The notes under the pieces were generated by a model. That model saw only the letters and a list, made by a program, of their open reading frames with translations. It searched no databases and was not told the DNA's origin. A stretch of DNA of 64,000 bases. Origin: Saururus chinensis (Eukaryota > Streptophyta > Magnoliopsida > Piperales > Saururaceae). The DNA lies in the NCBI GenBank assembly GCA_035235625.1, contig CP141145.1:38854668-38918667 (forward strand), in the 5' to 3' direction. The position numbers and the translations under genes are program-made. Of the stretch, positions 13,127 through 24,572 are shown piece after piece; within the stretch, counting starts at the first letter, position 1, and every line of letters starts with the position of its first letter.

Positions 13127-13245
13127 TGTTGTGCTATGTGCCTATATGTCATGTTGTGTGTCTATATGCTATGCTATGTGCCTATATGCCATGTTGTGTG
13201 TCTATATGCCATGTTGTGTGCCTATATGTCATGATGTGTGTGGTC
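13127..13245 (+). repeat. Short minisatellite, unit about 20-21 bp
   Basis: Five or six units of tatatg(c/t)catg(t)tgtgtg(t/c)c form the Cys/Met/Tyr-rich open frame seen here, which is therefore not a gene. Confidence 0.8.
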
Positions 13246-16168
13246 TCGCTCTAGGGTAGAGTGAGACGTGTAATTTGTGTTTTTAGTATCGGCTCAATGT
13301 TAGAGCGAGACGCGTATATGTGATTATGATCCTGCTCAATGGTAGAGCGAGATGTACATTTTTGGCTTATTAACTTCCGCTTGGCTCTAATATATGACAA
13401 ATTTTTGTAAATATCAGTATATGCGTATTTTAACGTATATAATTTTGTGATGATTGTTATATGTAGTAGCCATTAAGCTGAACTATATTCGGATCCGATC
13501 GTGTTAGAATAATATCTAATACGTACATAGGCAACCAACGGCAAAGCAACATTGGCCCGATCCAAATTAATGATAAATATATGTTTTGTTTTACACACAG
13601 CGAACTGTGAAGCTCCGTTGTGTGTATACGTTCGTTATAATATGAGTCTACTTACAGGGAAACCTTAAAGTTTCGTAGTCCGTAGACGAAGGTTGTACCT
13701 CTCGTACACAGATGTTGATTCCTGGCTCAAGGAAAAGAAAAGAAAAATTTTCTATCAGTGATTTTGTGGACCCAGCTCGGGTTGGGTCAGGTCGTTACAC
13801 TTATAAAGGAAGCTTGGAGTAGTTTGGGCATTTCATATATACTGGAATTACCCCTTAGTAAGCCATTGCACACAGACATACCAGTCTAGATTCTTAAGTC
13901 CAAAAAGTCACATTAGTTATCTCATTATAACAAATCCGCTCTTCTCACCCATGGAAGAAACCCGCCCTCTAAGGGACGTAAAACCCGTCCAATAGACATG
14001 ACCCCCCCTTTTGGATGTAAAATTAATTCAATAAACCTCTGATGTAGTTAATATGAAAAATTGTTGCACCCATTCATCTAATCATGGTTAAACACAAGTA
14101 ATCTTGGCTTAATTAGGCATTCTCATGATGTAATGAGCATGATACATATATGAGCAAAGCTAAGTATATGCAAGCACAAGTAAACATGTACTAATCAATC
14201 CTATCTATGGTCCATTTGTGACAAAGAAGGTTATGTAAGCATGGATAAGAGATACACACATGGTCCCGTTCATAATTGAGCTAAAATATGGAAAACATGG
14301 TTCATTTGTAATTAATATGACATGTGTAAATATTCATACTCTCTCATGGTCATAAGCTACTGAGGGGTAAATAATTGAAATACAACTTTAAGACAAGTAA
14401 GGCATCATACTAAATTTAAACATACATAGTCATCTCCATAATTAAGCTAAAATATATATAATATAGTTCATATGCAATTAATGTTACATGTATAAGTATT
14501 CCTAGTTCATAATATACTAGAATAATGAGAAAGTAAGAAGAAATTGTCAAACTTCAACTAAAAATGTGCATACATCCAAACTCAATATGGCCGTTAGAAC
14601 GGCCTGGCAGTTCGATCGGCCCATAGGGCAATTAAACAATCAAAACAATGAACAATCATCATCTACCTCTCGAAACTGAACCGAAATCATTCCTAAATTT
14701 CATAAAAATTCTTAAATCTTCATGAAACTTCGCATACTCATTACCTAAGCCTGAAACATGATAGATCTACCATTTTTCATGCTTAAACATATAAAAATAA
14801 CATCAAATTATCTACTTTAGAATAATCATCATAACCATAAAAATGTTTTAAGAACTTGAATTTACCCACATTCATGGTGTTACATGCAAGAAAACCTCTT
14901 AGAATGAAAACTGCTTACCTCTAATTGGATTGTAGACTGCTTGAATGATCTTCAAGCATAAGAATCCCTACCCACAAATTATGGTTTTTTTTATTCATAT
15001 CTTTTTCGACCAAAATAGACTCAATTCAACAAGTAGATCAAATACTCTATTGGGTTAAGAGCGAAAATCACATGATATAGGGTTCCAAATCAAGATTAAA
15101 GAGATGAACTTGATGAAAATAAACTTATAATCCCAATATAAGAGGTAAAACATGGGATTATTAAGACAATCGAAAGGATTAAGAAATGATTAATAAAAAT
15201 TTACCTTAAAATGGGATTTCCTCTTTAGGAATGGGGGCAGAGCCCTAGCCTTTCTCAATTCTCAATCCATCCCCAAATAGGAATGGGCTAGGATTTGCTA
15301 TTTATAGTAAATTATTTATGGGCTATGAAAATCAATTATTGGCCTAAGAAAAATGCCCAATGGCCTTAAGTGTATTCATACGTGTGCATTAGACCTCAAA
15401 AATGAAATTAATAAAACCTAAACTCATTTGGACAAATCAAGAGAAGTTTAATGACCGAAGGGGTTAGCATGCCATTTGATATAGACATGGGCCCCACGAT
15501 GGGGCTCACTTCCTTGATTAAGGAATTTAAATGAAAAAATGACATCAAATTGTATAAATCGGCGGATTAAGCTAGACACTAATGTTTCTAAACAAAAATT
15601 AACAATAAACTCAAGAAATTCATAATTAAACTAACCCATTACCCAAGGAAAATCAAACTGAAAACAAACAATCTTTACACTAACAAAAAAATATTAAAAT
15701 TTGAAGATCTTACACACTAGGTAGGAATATATAGCAACGGGGACTAGGGTTCCTAATCCCCTAAAGAACTTAGTCAAAACACCCCCCATTAGGAAGCCCA
15801 ACTTGTCATCTAAAACCCAAAATATTTTGCTAAAATTGCTAAAAGAATGGATGAAAATGGATAGGGTTGTTAATGAGCCGAGTTTTCTCGTTGAGCAAAC
15901 CTAACTCATCTCGGCTCGAATTAAACTCGAATCAATTCAGGCTCTGCTCAAATTCAATTCAAGCTCCAATAGGCTCGAGCTAAGTTTGAGCGCATCCCTT
16001 CTCGACTCAACTTGGCTCAAATAAAACTTGAACTTGACTCTACTCGGCTTGAGCTTGAACTCGAACCCGAATATAATTTTGAAATTAAATACAAATAATA
16101 CATATATATATATATATGTATATTTTACATAAATATATTTATTAATTTAAATATATATTTATGACATA

Positions 16169-16251
16169 CTACCTTCATCCTAGATTGATAGCTTTATTTG
16201 ATTAATTCATTTTGAAAAATCAAATAGAGTTATTAAACTAGGACAATGGAG
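16169..16251. mobile_element. Stowaway-like MITE, 83 bp
   Basis: The left end ctaccttcatcctagattga and the reversed right end ctccattgtcctagtttaat form a diverged inverted repeat with the Stowaway CTCC.TC.GTCCTA pattern. TA dinucleotides flank both ends (16167-16168, 16252-16253). The arms extend inward through tttatttgatt. Confidence 0.75.
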
Positions 16252-16703
16252 TACATAAAAAGACATAAATTCACATACATGTACAAAAACCATGTATCAT
16301 ATATGATATATGAGACCTGTTTATAAGAGTCGAGGCTCACTCACGTCTGCGTAAGCCTGACATCGTGTGTCCTCTGATTTCGATCAAACAACACATGTAA
16401 CTCAGGGGGCAGGTTGGTTTCTGTCCCCTTGCACCTTCAGATCTCGAGCTGATGGCCCATGATATCTTAGCTCACATTGACTTGTGTGAGACCAAGCTCA
16501 TACAAATTTTTTTCATAATATATATCCTCGTTAAATTGTAATGGATGTATAATTTCTATGTAAGATATATGTTTTCTAAAAATAAAAATATTGAAGACAT
16601 AAATACTAATATATTCCTGCCCAAATTTATAACTCTAATTGGTTTTCCAAGATGAATTAAAATTAGTTTCAATTGAAGAACCAAATTGAACTATTAATAT
16701 ATG

Positions 16704-17896
16704 TGATGCACTGAAATAATATTTAATAAAATGTTTTTAAATTTCTATTTGCAATCCTATTTTTTGTTAATTCATTGCTAATTTAGGCTATTTATGTTTT
16801 GAATAAATTAGTTGGACCTTAATTTAGTTTACATGTCTAAACAGGCTTCAACAAGATACAACTGGAAGAGGAAGTTAAGCCCAACTACCCAAAGCTATTT
16901 AAAAGTCAAGAATGGGCCCCTAATGGTCTAAACATGCATGGAATGGTCGAACACAACCTTGTGGACCCATTTGATTTGAGATTTATATGAATAGAACTAA
17001 ATTATGAAAGAAATTGATTCGGACAGATTGACACAGCCTTAGTATTTTGATCATATCTATTTATGTATAATTTGGATTGATACGATTCTAGTGGCAATGG
17101 AAAGAAGACTTCCGTGGCTACAAGTGTTATTTTAGTAAGAAATTCCAAATTCCGAAGATATATGGGTCTAATCGGGAAATCAATCAGGATAAAATCTGGA
17201 GATATGATTTGACTTTCCCCTTTGAAGCAACCCTTTCTTTTCCTATAAATAGAGAGGTGGAGGTGATAGATGGGGCATTCTCTCCTCTTTGAAGCTCTCT
17301 TCTCCTATTTCCTTCTCTCATTTTGTATTTTTATTTTTAGTTTTATTGTAATGACTTTCTAAAGTTCTCAAGCTAAGGCTTGGAATGAAGCTTGTACTTG
17401 ATGTTTAATAGATACTTTGATTCAAGTAAGTTCTTTATTATTTTAAATTGATGTTTCATATTTAAGGAGTTTATAATCTATATAATTATTTGATTCAACG
17501 TTGACGAAAGGCACACTGAATGCTTATAATTCCCTGTGATTATACACTTAATACTTTCACATAGTAAACAATCAATTACTATTGTTCTATTTCAAAGTTC
17601 TTTAAAAGATAAATTTTCCGATTGAGACAAATTTTTATTTGATCTTAATTGAGTTATCATTTGAATAAAGTATACATTAGAGATTTATTACAAGTGGATT
17701 TTTGATGCTTTAGCACTTTCTCTTTGAATTGTCTCTTATTATCTATTTTACTTTTCTTCTCTATTCTATTCTCTTCGTAATAGTTTTTTGTGTCACACAA
17801 GGCTTTCCCTGTGGATCGACCTTGTTTACTATAGTTGACAAGTAAAAAAAAGAAATCTGAACTAGACTCCTTCATAGTCTTAGTTTGGACGTAACA
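16704..17896 (+). mobile_element. Solo LTR (1,193 bp) inside the hAT-like element
   Basis: Begins TGATGCACTGAAATA and ends GTTTGGACGTAACA, with a perfect 5-bp target duplication ATATG (16699-16703 and 17897-17901). A strong TATA box, CCTATAAATAGAG, lies near 17239, followed by a pyrimidine-rich leader and a GTAAGTT donor-like word near 17426. No coding frames. Ends and duplication make the boundaries secure; the family is not assigned. Confidence 0.85.
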
Positions 17897-18395
17897 ATAT
17901 GACGGAGGGTCAACATGATATCACACTACTATACTGAAAAACTCTTCTAAAAGAAGCATGCCAGTAGGGGGACTGATCTTAGTTTACAAAAGAATGATTA
18001 GAATATTATTTTAAAAGTTGAAGCATGACACGAAGACCATCCACAACTTACAAAATGTTACTTTTTTTTACATGTACTTGAAATTTTTTAGAGGCATACT
18101 AAGGCTAAAGAATAATTCTTTTTTGAGTGATTTATAAGCATGTAAAAAAAAGATACGAAGAAGTAGATGGTGATGTTGCTGAAGTGATTTTCTATTGTCT
18201 ACATTTTTTTTAATGATTATATGCACATAAAGAGAGGAAAATAATAATGTTGTTTTTTTAGCATATGTAACTAAAACTGTTTTATCATAGTTTTCTTCTA
18301 TCCTAGTGACTATAGTCAAATGTTCGAGGGGTAGTCGTAATACTTATTGAAGTATATTTATTAATATTTAATATTAAAATATGTGTGATACTTCA

Positions 18396-18427
18396 TATAC
18401 TTTATATATATATATATATATATATAT
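18396..18427. repeat. (TA)n microsatellite
   Basis: About 13 TA units near the right end of the hAT-like element. A shorter TA run lies near its left end (about 16100-16118). Confidence 0.85.
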
Positions 18428-18902
18428 TATTTTTTTATTTGAGCCTATGCTCATGATTCACTTATTGTAGTTTGAGCCCGAACAAAGTTTTGAATTTCCA
18501 ATTCGAGCTCTAGCTAAAAATTTCAAGCTTGTTTGAGCTTCGAGCCGAGCTTCAGCAGTTCAAGTTCAAGTTAAGTAAGCACAATACTCGACTTAACTCG
18601 GCTCGTTAACACCTCTAAAAATCGATAAAAAATACAAATAAATTTGTAAGCGCTCAATTGTCCTTGAACAATAATTGATTATTCTTGAATAAATTGAGAT
18701 TTTTTTCCAGAACATTGAATATTCAATTGTCTAGTGAAAAGATCAACCATAGTGAGTTTTGTCAGGTCCGACACAATTAATGATCGACTACAGTGTCAAA
18801 AGTTGTCGGTCAATTTTGTAGGCTTTGATAATAATACAGGGAATATCGATTACAATATGGAACAATCAATAGCACTGCAACTTACTTGATATAGGTCATT
18901 CC

Positions 18903-19222
18903 TAGTGTTGCTGCCGGGTCGAGTTTTGTCAAACCCGAACCCAATACCACTTAAGAAAATGGTAACTCAAACTCGACCTGACCCAAATAAACCCAACCCG
19001 AACCTAACCAGAGTAGAATTTAAAAATATTTATTTTTTAAAATAAGAACAAAAAATATATAAAAAATTTAAAATTTATATTTATAATTATATTCAGGTCG
19101 GGTTGGATCACCTAAAACCCAAACCTGACTTGAATAGCTATTCGGGTCAAATAAAAAGCCAAACCCGACTTATTAGGGACAGGTCGGGTTTTACCATATA
19201 CCCGACCTGAGTGGCATCCCTA
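18903..19222. mobile_element. hAT-type MITE, 320 bp
   Basis: The left end is TAGTGTTGCTGCCGGGTCG and the reversed right end TAGGGATGCCACTCAGGTCG. Flanks are GTCATTCC (18895-18902) and GTCATTCT (19223-19230), an 8-bp target duplication with one mismatch. Internal sequence is AT-rich with repeated 'aacccgac' words pointing both ways, typical of foldback hAT MITEs. No coding. Confidence 0.8.
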
Positions 19223-19230
19223 GTCATTCT

Positions 19231-20040
19231 AAGAATAGTTTCTTTTCTATTGAAAGACAAATACCTAAATCGACTAATACCACTATTTGAGGGCCTAAAG
19301 AGTAGTAAATTGAAGAGGAGGGAAGGATATTTTGAGAAAAAAACATTGAGAGAAATTGTGCTAAATTCCTTTTACCACCTTTAAGCAATTTGAGAGAAAA
19401 TATAAGAAAGGTGAAATTTTGATTCACAAAGTCTTTATGAATTGAAGAGATTTTTTGTAAGAGACATGAATACATCACACACAAGTTGACCGGAGGGGCA
19501 AAATTAATATAGACATTGATTGGAGATTAACAAGGATCAAGTGGTTGTGCTAGTGAAGAAGAAGAAAATGACAAAGTTTACAAGTGCTAAGATGGACTTT
19601 GGTGGCCAAGAGAACTAGATATGAACTTCTAGTAGGGTTGGTAACATTGAGTCTTATAAGTTCTATACTTCACAGTGTTTGGCTAAGTAATAAAGGGTTG
19701 GTTGCATGATTTTTTTCTCCGTTTGGGTTTCCATGTTAAAAATCTTTTATATAATTGTGTGGTGTGATTGTTTGTTGTGAATTTTAGTACTAATAGCATA
19801 TGAATTCTTGCATCAAAAGAGGCCACAACTTGTAACTCTCTACTTTTGTTGGTTTTGGGCTAGAGGCATTCTGATAACCTTCATAGATTTGAAGGATATT
19901 ATACTCACATAAATTTGTGGATATCACAAGTCTAGTCCCCATGTGTGGGCCCATGACAAGGGGGTACTTGGTTTACAGAAGGCCTTGGTCTCCGCTTCCC
20001 TTATGATGATGCTTGGGAGTTTGGACCTTCAAAAGATCAT
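19231..20040. other. No supported gene
   Basis: AT-rich sequence with only short frames and stop-rich reading in all frames. I see no recognisable family or repeat ends. Confidence 0.4.
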
Positions 20041-20045
20041 AGCAC

Positions 20046-21850
20046 TGTGACGGCTACCATTTTCTATGATATAATAATCATAATTTACCTGTCTACCATG
20101 CGTAATTATCATGTATGTGACCAAACGTAACAACCATTGGTGTAGAACAAACACAAATTTCACACACACATCATCTTGCTCATAGCATATTATAGAGTTA
20201 TAGCACAACCAAAATTTTGTATCATAACTACATAGTAAAATTAACAGATTTAGTTGAATATAACATAATATATTATATATGCCAAGGACCATTGTGCTTA
20301 AAGTTGGCAATTATACAAAACTTATAAATATCCAAGCATATCATGCCTTTAAACATTAGTCACATAAATAATTACATAATTATCACTTGCAACAACTAGA
20401 TAAATTATTCAAAAATCTTTTCCACTTTCACCTCCGTCCTTGCACAACACCTACAGGATCTGGGGGTGGGTGAATATATTTATGCTCAATAATTTGAGTT
20501 AAAATCTAAAGTAATATTAAGCAGAAATCCTTGAAAACATTTATAATCTTTTCATAATATCTTTTAGCAAAAAGCTAATAATTCAAAAGCAATATGATTC
20601 AGTATCCAAAAATCATCAGTTCGTCTGATAATAAAACTAGAGGTCATGATATTAAACAACTTTCTCCCTGATGCTCATGGGACAACAAGAGGCTCAGAAG
20701 GAATTGGAGCTTTCCCATAATGCTCCATGCCTCTATGTGTGCGCTAGATATAGATTTTTTTTCTCTGTGGGTATCCAGATAGAATATGATAATCCTAGGT
20801 TTCACCCCAAAACTACCAAGAGAGTGCACTGATAATCTCATGTTTCACCCTAGAACTACCAAAGAGTACACAAACTCAATATATAATGCAATGCATGCAA
20901 ATCAATTCAAAGATATGATATTTTTTCATAAAACAAAGCTAATTAGCATAATTGAGCAAAAATAGTATAAAAGAGTTAACTTCTACAAGCATAACATGGG
21001 TTTAGAGTTTAAAACCCCCTACCTCACTTCCTACACGAGTTCAAATATGATGCACCAAACTCTAAGAACTTAGGCATCATGTTTCTAGGCCTTGGAGATC
21101 TTGAACCAGAAAAATAACCTTGGCACAATGTTTGGCAAACTCAATTTAGTAGAGAATACCTCTTGAACGACTTGAATCAGGCTTAAAATGACTTAGAATA
21201 AGAGAAATAAAGTTTGAAGAATGAGAGAGAGAAAAACTAAAAAAATGAACCCCACGCACTATTTATGTGTGTTGAGGCGGTTTTGGATTTGCTACACATC
21301 ATGTGCATATCACGTGACGAGTCACAGACACGTGGCATGCACATTGATGCACAACAACACCGCACATCGCGTGAGCTATCTGCACAGTGTACATCATGTG
21401 TGTGCACACGTAGCACATCACATTGACATGCATTGCACCGACACGCATCCTACTGGCGCTAGTGTGCTGACACAATATATATTTCTATTTCTTTAATTTT
21501 TCAAAAATTTAAAATCTTTAAATGCACATAACTTTCTTTCCTAAACTCCGATTTACGTATTTTTGGTACAGTTGTGCTTGTATTGACAAGTTCTACAAAC
21601 TACATAAGTATATTATTCAGTACTTTTTAAGTGGGTCCTGCCCATGTATTTATTTCTCAAGGTTGTAACTTTCGACCCCAATGCCCAATTTGAGTGGTTT
21701 AAGACCCATTACACTCATCTTTTAGTGCTCTATCACATCATTAATAAAACTCATCTAACAACTATATTTAAATAATAAAAAATTAATAAAAACTTGAATA
21801 TTAACCTTATAGGAGGCAGAAAATCATACCAGAAAAGTAGGGTTGTTACA
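20046..21850 (-). mobile_element. Solo LTR, minus orientation (1,805 bp)
   Basis: Read leftwards it starts TGTAACAACCCTAC (at 21850) and ends AGCCGTCACA (at 20046). Flanking 5-mers are AGCAC (20041-20045) and AGCAA (21851-21855), one mismatch. A TATA-like ACATAAATAG lies near 21255-21264 on the minus strand. The short His/Cys-rich frame at 21221-21496 is LTR sequence. Confidence 0.68.
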
Positions 21851-22149
21851 AGCAAAAAGCAAATTGAGGCCTTTAACAATGATGGAATGCTGAAAATCAC
21901 CATCTGGGTCCATGAGCCCTTGTGAACCATTGATCCATGTTAGGGACAAGGCAAGTAAAATATTTAGTAAGAGTATGAATATGCTTTGTGGAGTAGTATA
22001 CATTTCGAGAAGTTCAAGGAACCTCCTTGATATTGCCGCAACTTTTGTAATTATTTGAATTCCCCTCCTTATTTTTTAATATAATGAAATGTATATTTTC
22101 AATAACAACAATAATTATAATCAGTATTTAACACAAGAAAATTAATATA

Positions 22150-22617
22150 TTCACATAAAAAACACACAACAAAAACTCACACATGTATTTTGATTAGATT
22201 AGATATATGGGCCTAAGTGAACTTTGTGTGTGGACCACTTATCCAATCCAATCCAATCAAAACACATGTGTGAGTTTTTGTTGTGGGAATATCACTATCC
22301 TTAACACAATGCATGCTTAATTTGAGAGAATACTCAGGCTATCACTTTGACTTGGATCTCATTGTCATAAGTAGCTATCTGCTAATAGTCTCTCTTTCCA
22401 ATATTTTTATTGTATAAGCTTGAATTATAAAATTTGTAAAAGATCATTGTATGCAATGGATAGTGATATTCCCACAACAATAACACCCACAAAAACTCAC
22501 ACAAGTATTTTGATTGGATTGGATAAGTGGGCCTCACACAAAGTTTACTTGGGCCCATATATCTAATCCAATCAAAACACATGTGTGAGTTTTTGTTGTG
22601 TGTTTTTGATGTGAAAA
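22150..22617. repeat. Large inverted repeat made of two foldback MITE copies
   Basis: The arm at about 22150-22315 pairs with about 22445-22617. Landmarks on the left arm are aaactcacacatgt, gatatatgggcc, cacttatccaatcc and gtgagtttttgttgtgggaa; the same words appear in reverse complement on the right arm. Each arm is itself roughly palindromic (actcacacatgt ... acatgtgtgagt), so these are two copies of one foldback MITE in opposite orientation with about 130 bp between them. Confidence 0.8.
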
Positions 22618-23661
22618 TATCATTTTCCATATGCAATACATGCATACAAACAAGGATAGCACACTTTCCTAGGGGTAAGCACTTCATATGCCTAGTAAGA
22701 AAAACAACACACACTGCATGCAATACCATGATTACATATGGTAAAATCATGGGATTATTTAGGATTTACAAATAAGATGCATATCTAAACATGTACTTTT
22801 CATGGAAACATTAATAAATTTACTTCTAGGATCAAGGTAGAGTAAAGTACTTGCATCACATGAAAAATAATTGAGCAATTAATAACATTATTAAGCAAAA
22901 TATCAATTATACTTCATATTACACATCTTTCATCAACATAACATCGTTCATCCTTTTAGAACACATTGCATTTCTACATTAGTATAAATATTTGTAGGCA
23001 TGTACTTGTAATTGTTCATATAATATACTAACATGATGTAACATAGCAAGTAATTAATGAGCACCCATCATTAAAAATAGATGGTTGCATTCATGATAAA
23101 AATTTTGATCATTTTCTTATATCAATATCTATTTACTTGAACATAGGAGTCACCCTTTTGGACACTAATTTCATAACGTATGTGGTTCCCCTTTTAGAAT
23201 GAATGAGGTCTCATCATCACATCAAATCATAACATAGTAACTCAATTCATCTTAATTTTTTTACTAGATGTGAATAACGCTAAATGTAGAAGAGTGTATG
23301 TGGTGATCAAGTCAAATGCACACAACAAAACTAATAAAGTGATACATAGCTCGAGGGCTTTATGAGCTTCCCATTTGGAGTTTTCCTTAATCCACTATAC
23401 ATGTGTGCATTCTTTAATAATCTTCAATGTGTTATGCAAGCTCATATACAACTCACGTAAATAACATCATTTGACTATCATTAATCTTTGCCACGCCCTA
23501 ATTGACCTCCACTTGTTTATCTTGCATACGTAATATGTATGATTCCACCCTCTTACCCAAATTAATCAAAACATAATAATCATAATTACATAACTTCATA
23601 CATGCACATATTACATGCAACATATGTATCATATATGTATATATATATATGGGAAAAGTTG

Positions 23662-23707
23662 AGGTGAGCTTAGGCTCACGCTCGGCTGCGTGAGCCCAGG
23701 CTCACCT
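23662..23707. repeat. Strong 20-bp stem hairpin, MITE-like
   Basis: The arm aggtgagcttaggctcacgc (23662-23681) pairs with 23688-23707 across a 6-base loop, 18 of 20 positions matching. (TA)n runs lie on both sides. Related 'gtgagcctgggctcacgc' words occur near 16340 and 53892-53980, suggesting a dispersed small element family. Confidence 0.65.
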
Positions 23708-24408
23708 TAGCGGCCCTCTATATATATATACATATTTTTCAAAATAAAGCAAAAACCTAAAAGTAATTGATTTCATTATCATTGTAAGTATAAAACATCC
23801 ACGGAGAGAAGATACTAAAAGGAGTTATAAGTTATGAATATGTCAACATCATATTGGGTTAACTTTGACAAAATTGTACACATTGAACATAAATCTTTAT
23901 TCCTAAGTATCCAACACTTAGAATGTACCCATAGTCATCTAGCATTTCATATTGGCAATAACAAAATTAATCACACAAACCAATAGACCAAAATCATGAA
24001 CACCAAATCCATACTTTTACAAGCAATCATATGCATTAATCAAATCAAAGCTACACTTCACATACACATTATGCTGCTAGGCAATTTATCCATATTCTTA
24101 AACTTAGAAGAGTATAGGTTCATTTAACATGGTGCATATAATTTGTGTGGTAATAGACATTGTCTCCCCTTACCTATTTGAAGGTTTTCCACTTGGAGCC
24201 AGTGACGAGAGGAGTTGAAAGTGGCAGGTGAAACTTGACAAGAAGTCGATGCTCGCGGGGTTGGGACATTGATGGGTTGTTGTCCGTGGTTACACTTGCG
24301 TCAAGGGATTGTCAAACTTGTGGAGTGTTGGTCAACAAGGGTTGTGGCAAAGAGGCTTCTTGGAAGAGGAAGGAGGGAGGTGACTTGTCATAAGTCATGG
24401 TGGCAGTG

Positions 24409-24572
24409 TAAGAGGCTGCGGTCTAACATCAGGGAAATAAGAGGAGTGGAAGTGCACAACAACAAGGTGAGGCCAATGCAACAAGGGAGATAAGAGGCTG
24501 CGGTCTAACATCAAGGGAATAAGAGAAGTGGAAGTGCACAACAACAAGGTGAGGCCAATGCAACAAGGAAGA
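24409..24572. repeat. Tandem duplication, unit about 82 bp
   Basis: taagaggctgcggtctaaca starts at 24409 and again at 24491, and the rest through gccaatgcaacaagg is nearly identical. The frames over it (24269-24493 plus, 24395-24845 minus) owe their length to this low-stop purine-rich repeat. Confidence 0.85.

Larger units (their letters stand above)
11866..13799 (+). mobile_element. Solo LTR (1,934 bp) nested inside 10923-15714
   Basis: Starts TGTAACATCTCGC and ends GTCAGGTCGTTACA, giving a perfect 6-bp inverted end (TGTAAC/GTTACA). The perfect 5-bp target duplication is CTTAT (11861-11865 and 13800-13804). A TATA-like CTATTTATA lies near 12407-12415. It contains a three-copy internal repeat and a short minisatellite. 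It differs in family from the LTR around it and is necessarily younger than that insertion. Confidence 0.88.
10923..15714 (-). mobile_element. Solo LTR, minus orientation, interrupted by another solo LTR
   Basis: On the minus strand it begins TGTAAGATCTTC (at 15714) and ends GGGTGTGACA (at 10923). Flanking 5-mers are CCCTA (10918-10922) and CACTA (15715-15719), a target duplication with one mismatch. Removing the nested element at 11866-13799 and its duplicated 5-mer leaves about 2.85 kb. Reading leftwards, a TATA box (CTATAAATAG, near 15300-15307) is followed at about 100 bp by an AAG|GTAAAT donor-like site (15205/15204). The stretch near 11345-11380 matches the 'cacccctctttt' landmark near the 3' end of LTR family 1, so the two families are related. 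No coding capacity. Confidence 0.75.
15862..18617. mobile_element. Non-autonomous hAT-like element with nested insertions
   Basis: The left end reads TAGGGTTGTTAATGAGCCGA and the right end, read from the other strand, TAGAGGTGTTAACGAGCCGA: inverted ends of over 20 bp with few mismatches. Flanks are an 8-bp target duplication, AAAATGGA (15854-15861) and AAAATCGA (18618-18625), one mismatch. The subterminal parts are rich in 'gagctcgag/cttgagc' words on both sides. Eight-bp duplication plus TAGGG-type ends indicate hAT. No transposase is visible. It has captured a Stowaway MITE (16169-16251) and a solo LTR (16704-17896); net length without the LTR and its duplicated 5-mer is about 1.56 kb. Confidence 0.8.

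Noticed and set aside
10923..13799. A single LTR spanning TGTCACACCC to GTCGTTACA
   Set aside because: Flanks do not give a target duplication; the better reading is an outer LTR 10923-15714 with an inner LTR 11866-13799, each with its own duplication.
18068..18319. Lys/Phe-rich 83-residue frame
   Set aside because: AT-rich interior of the hAT-like element; composition explains it.
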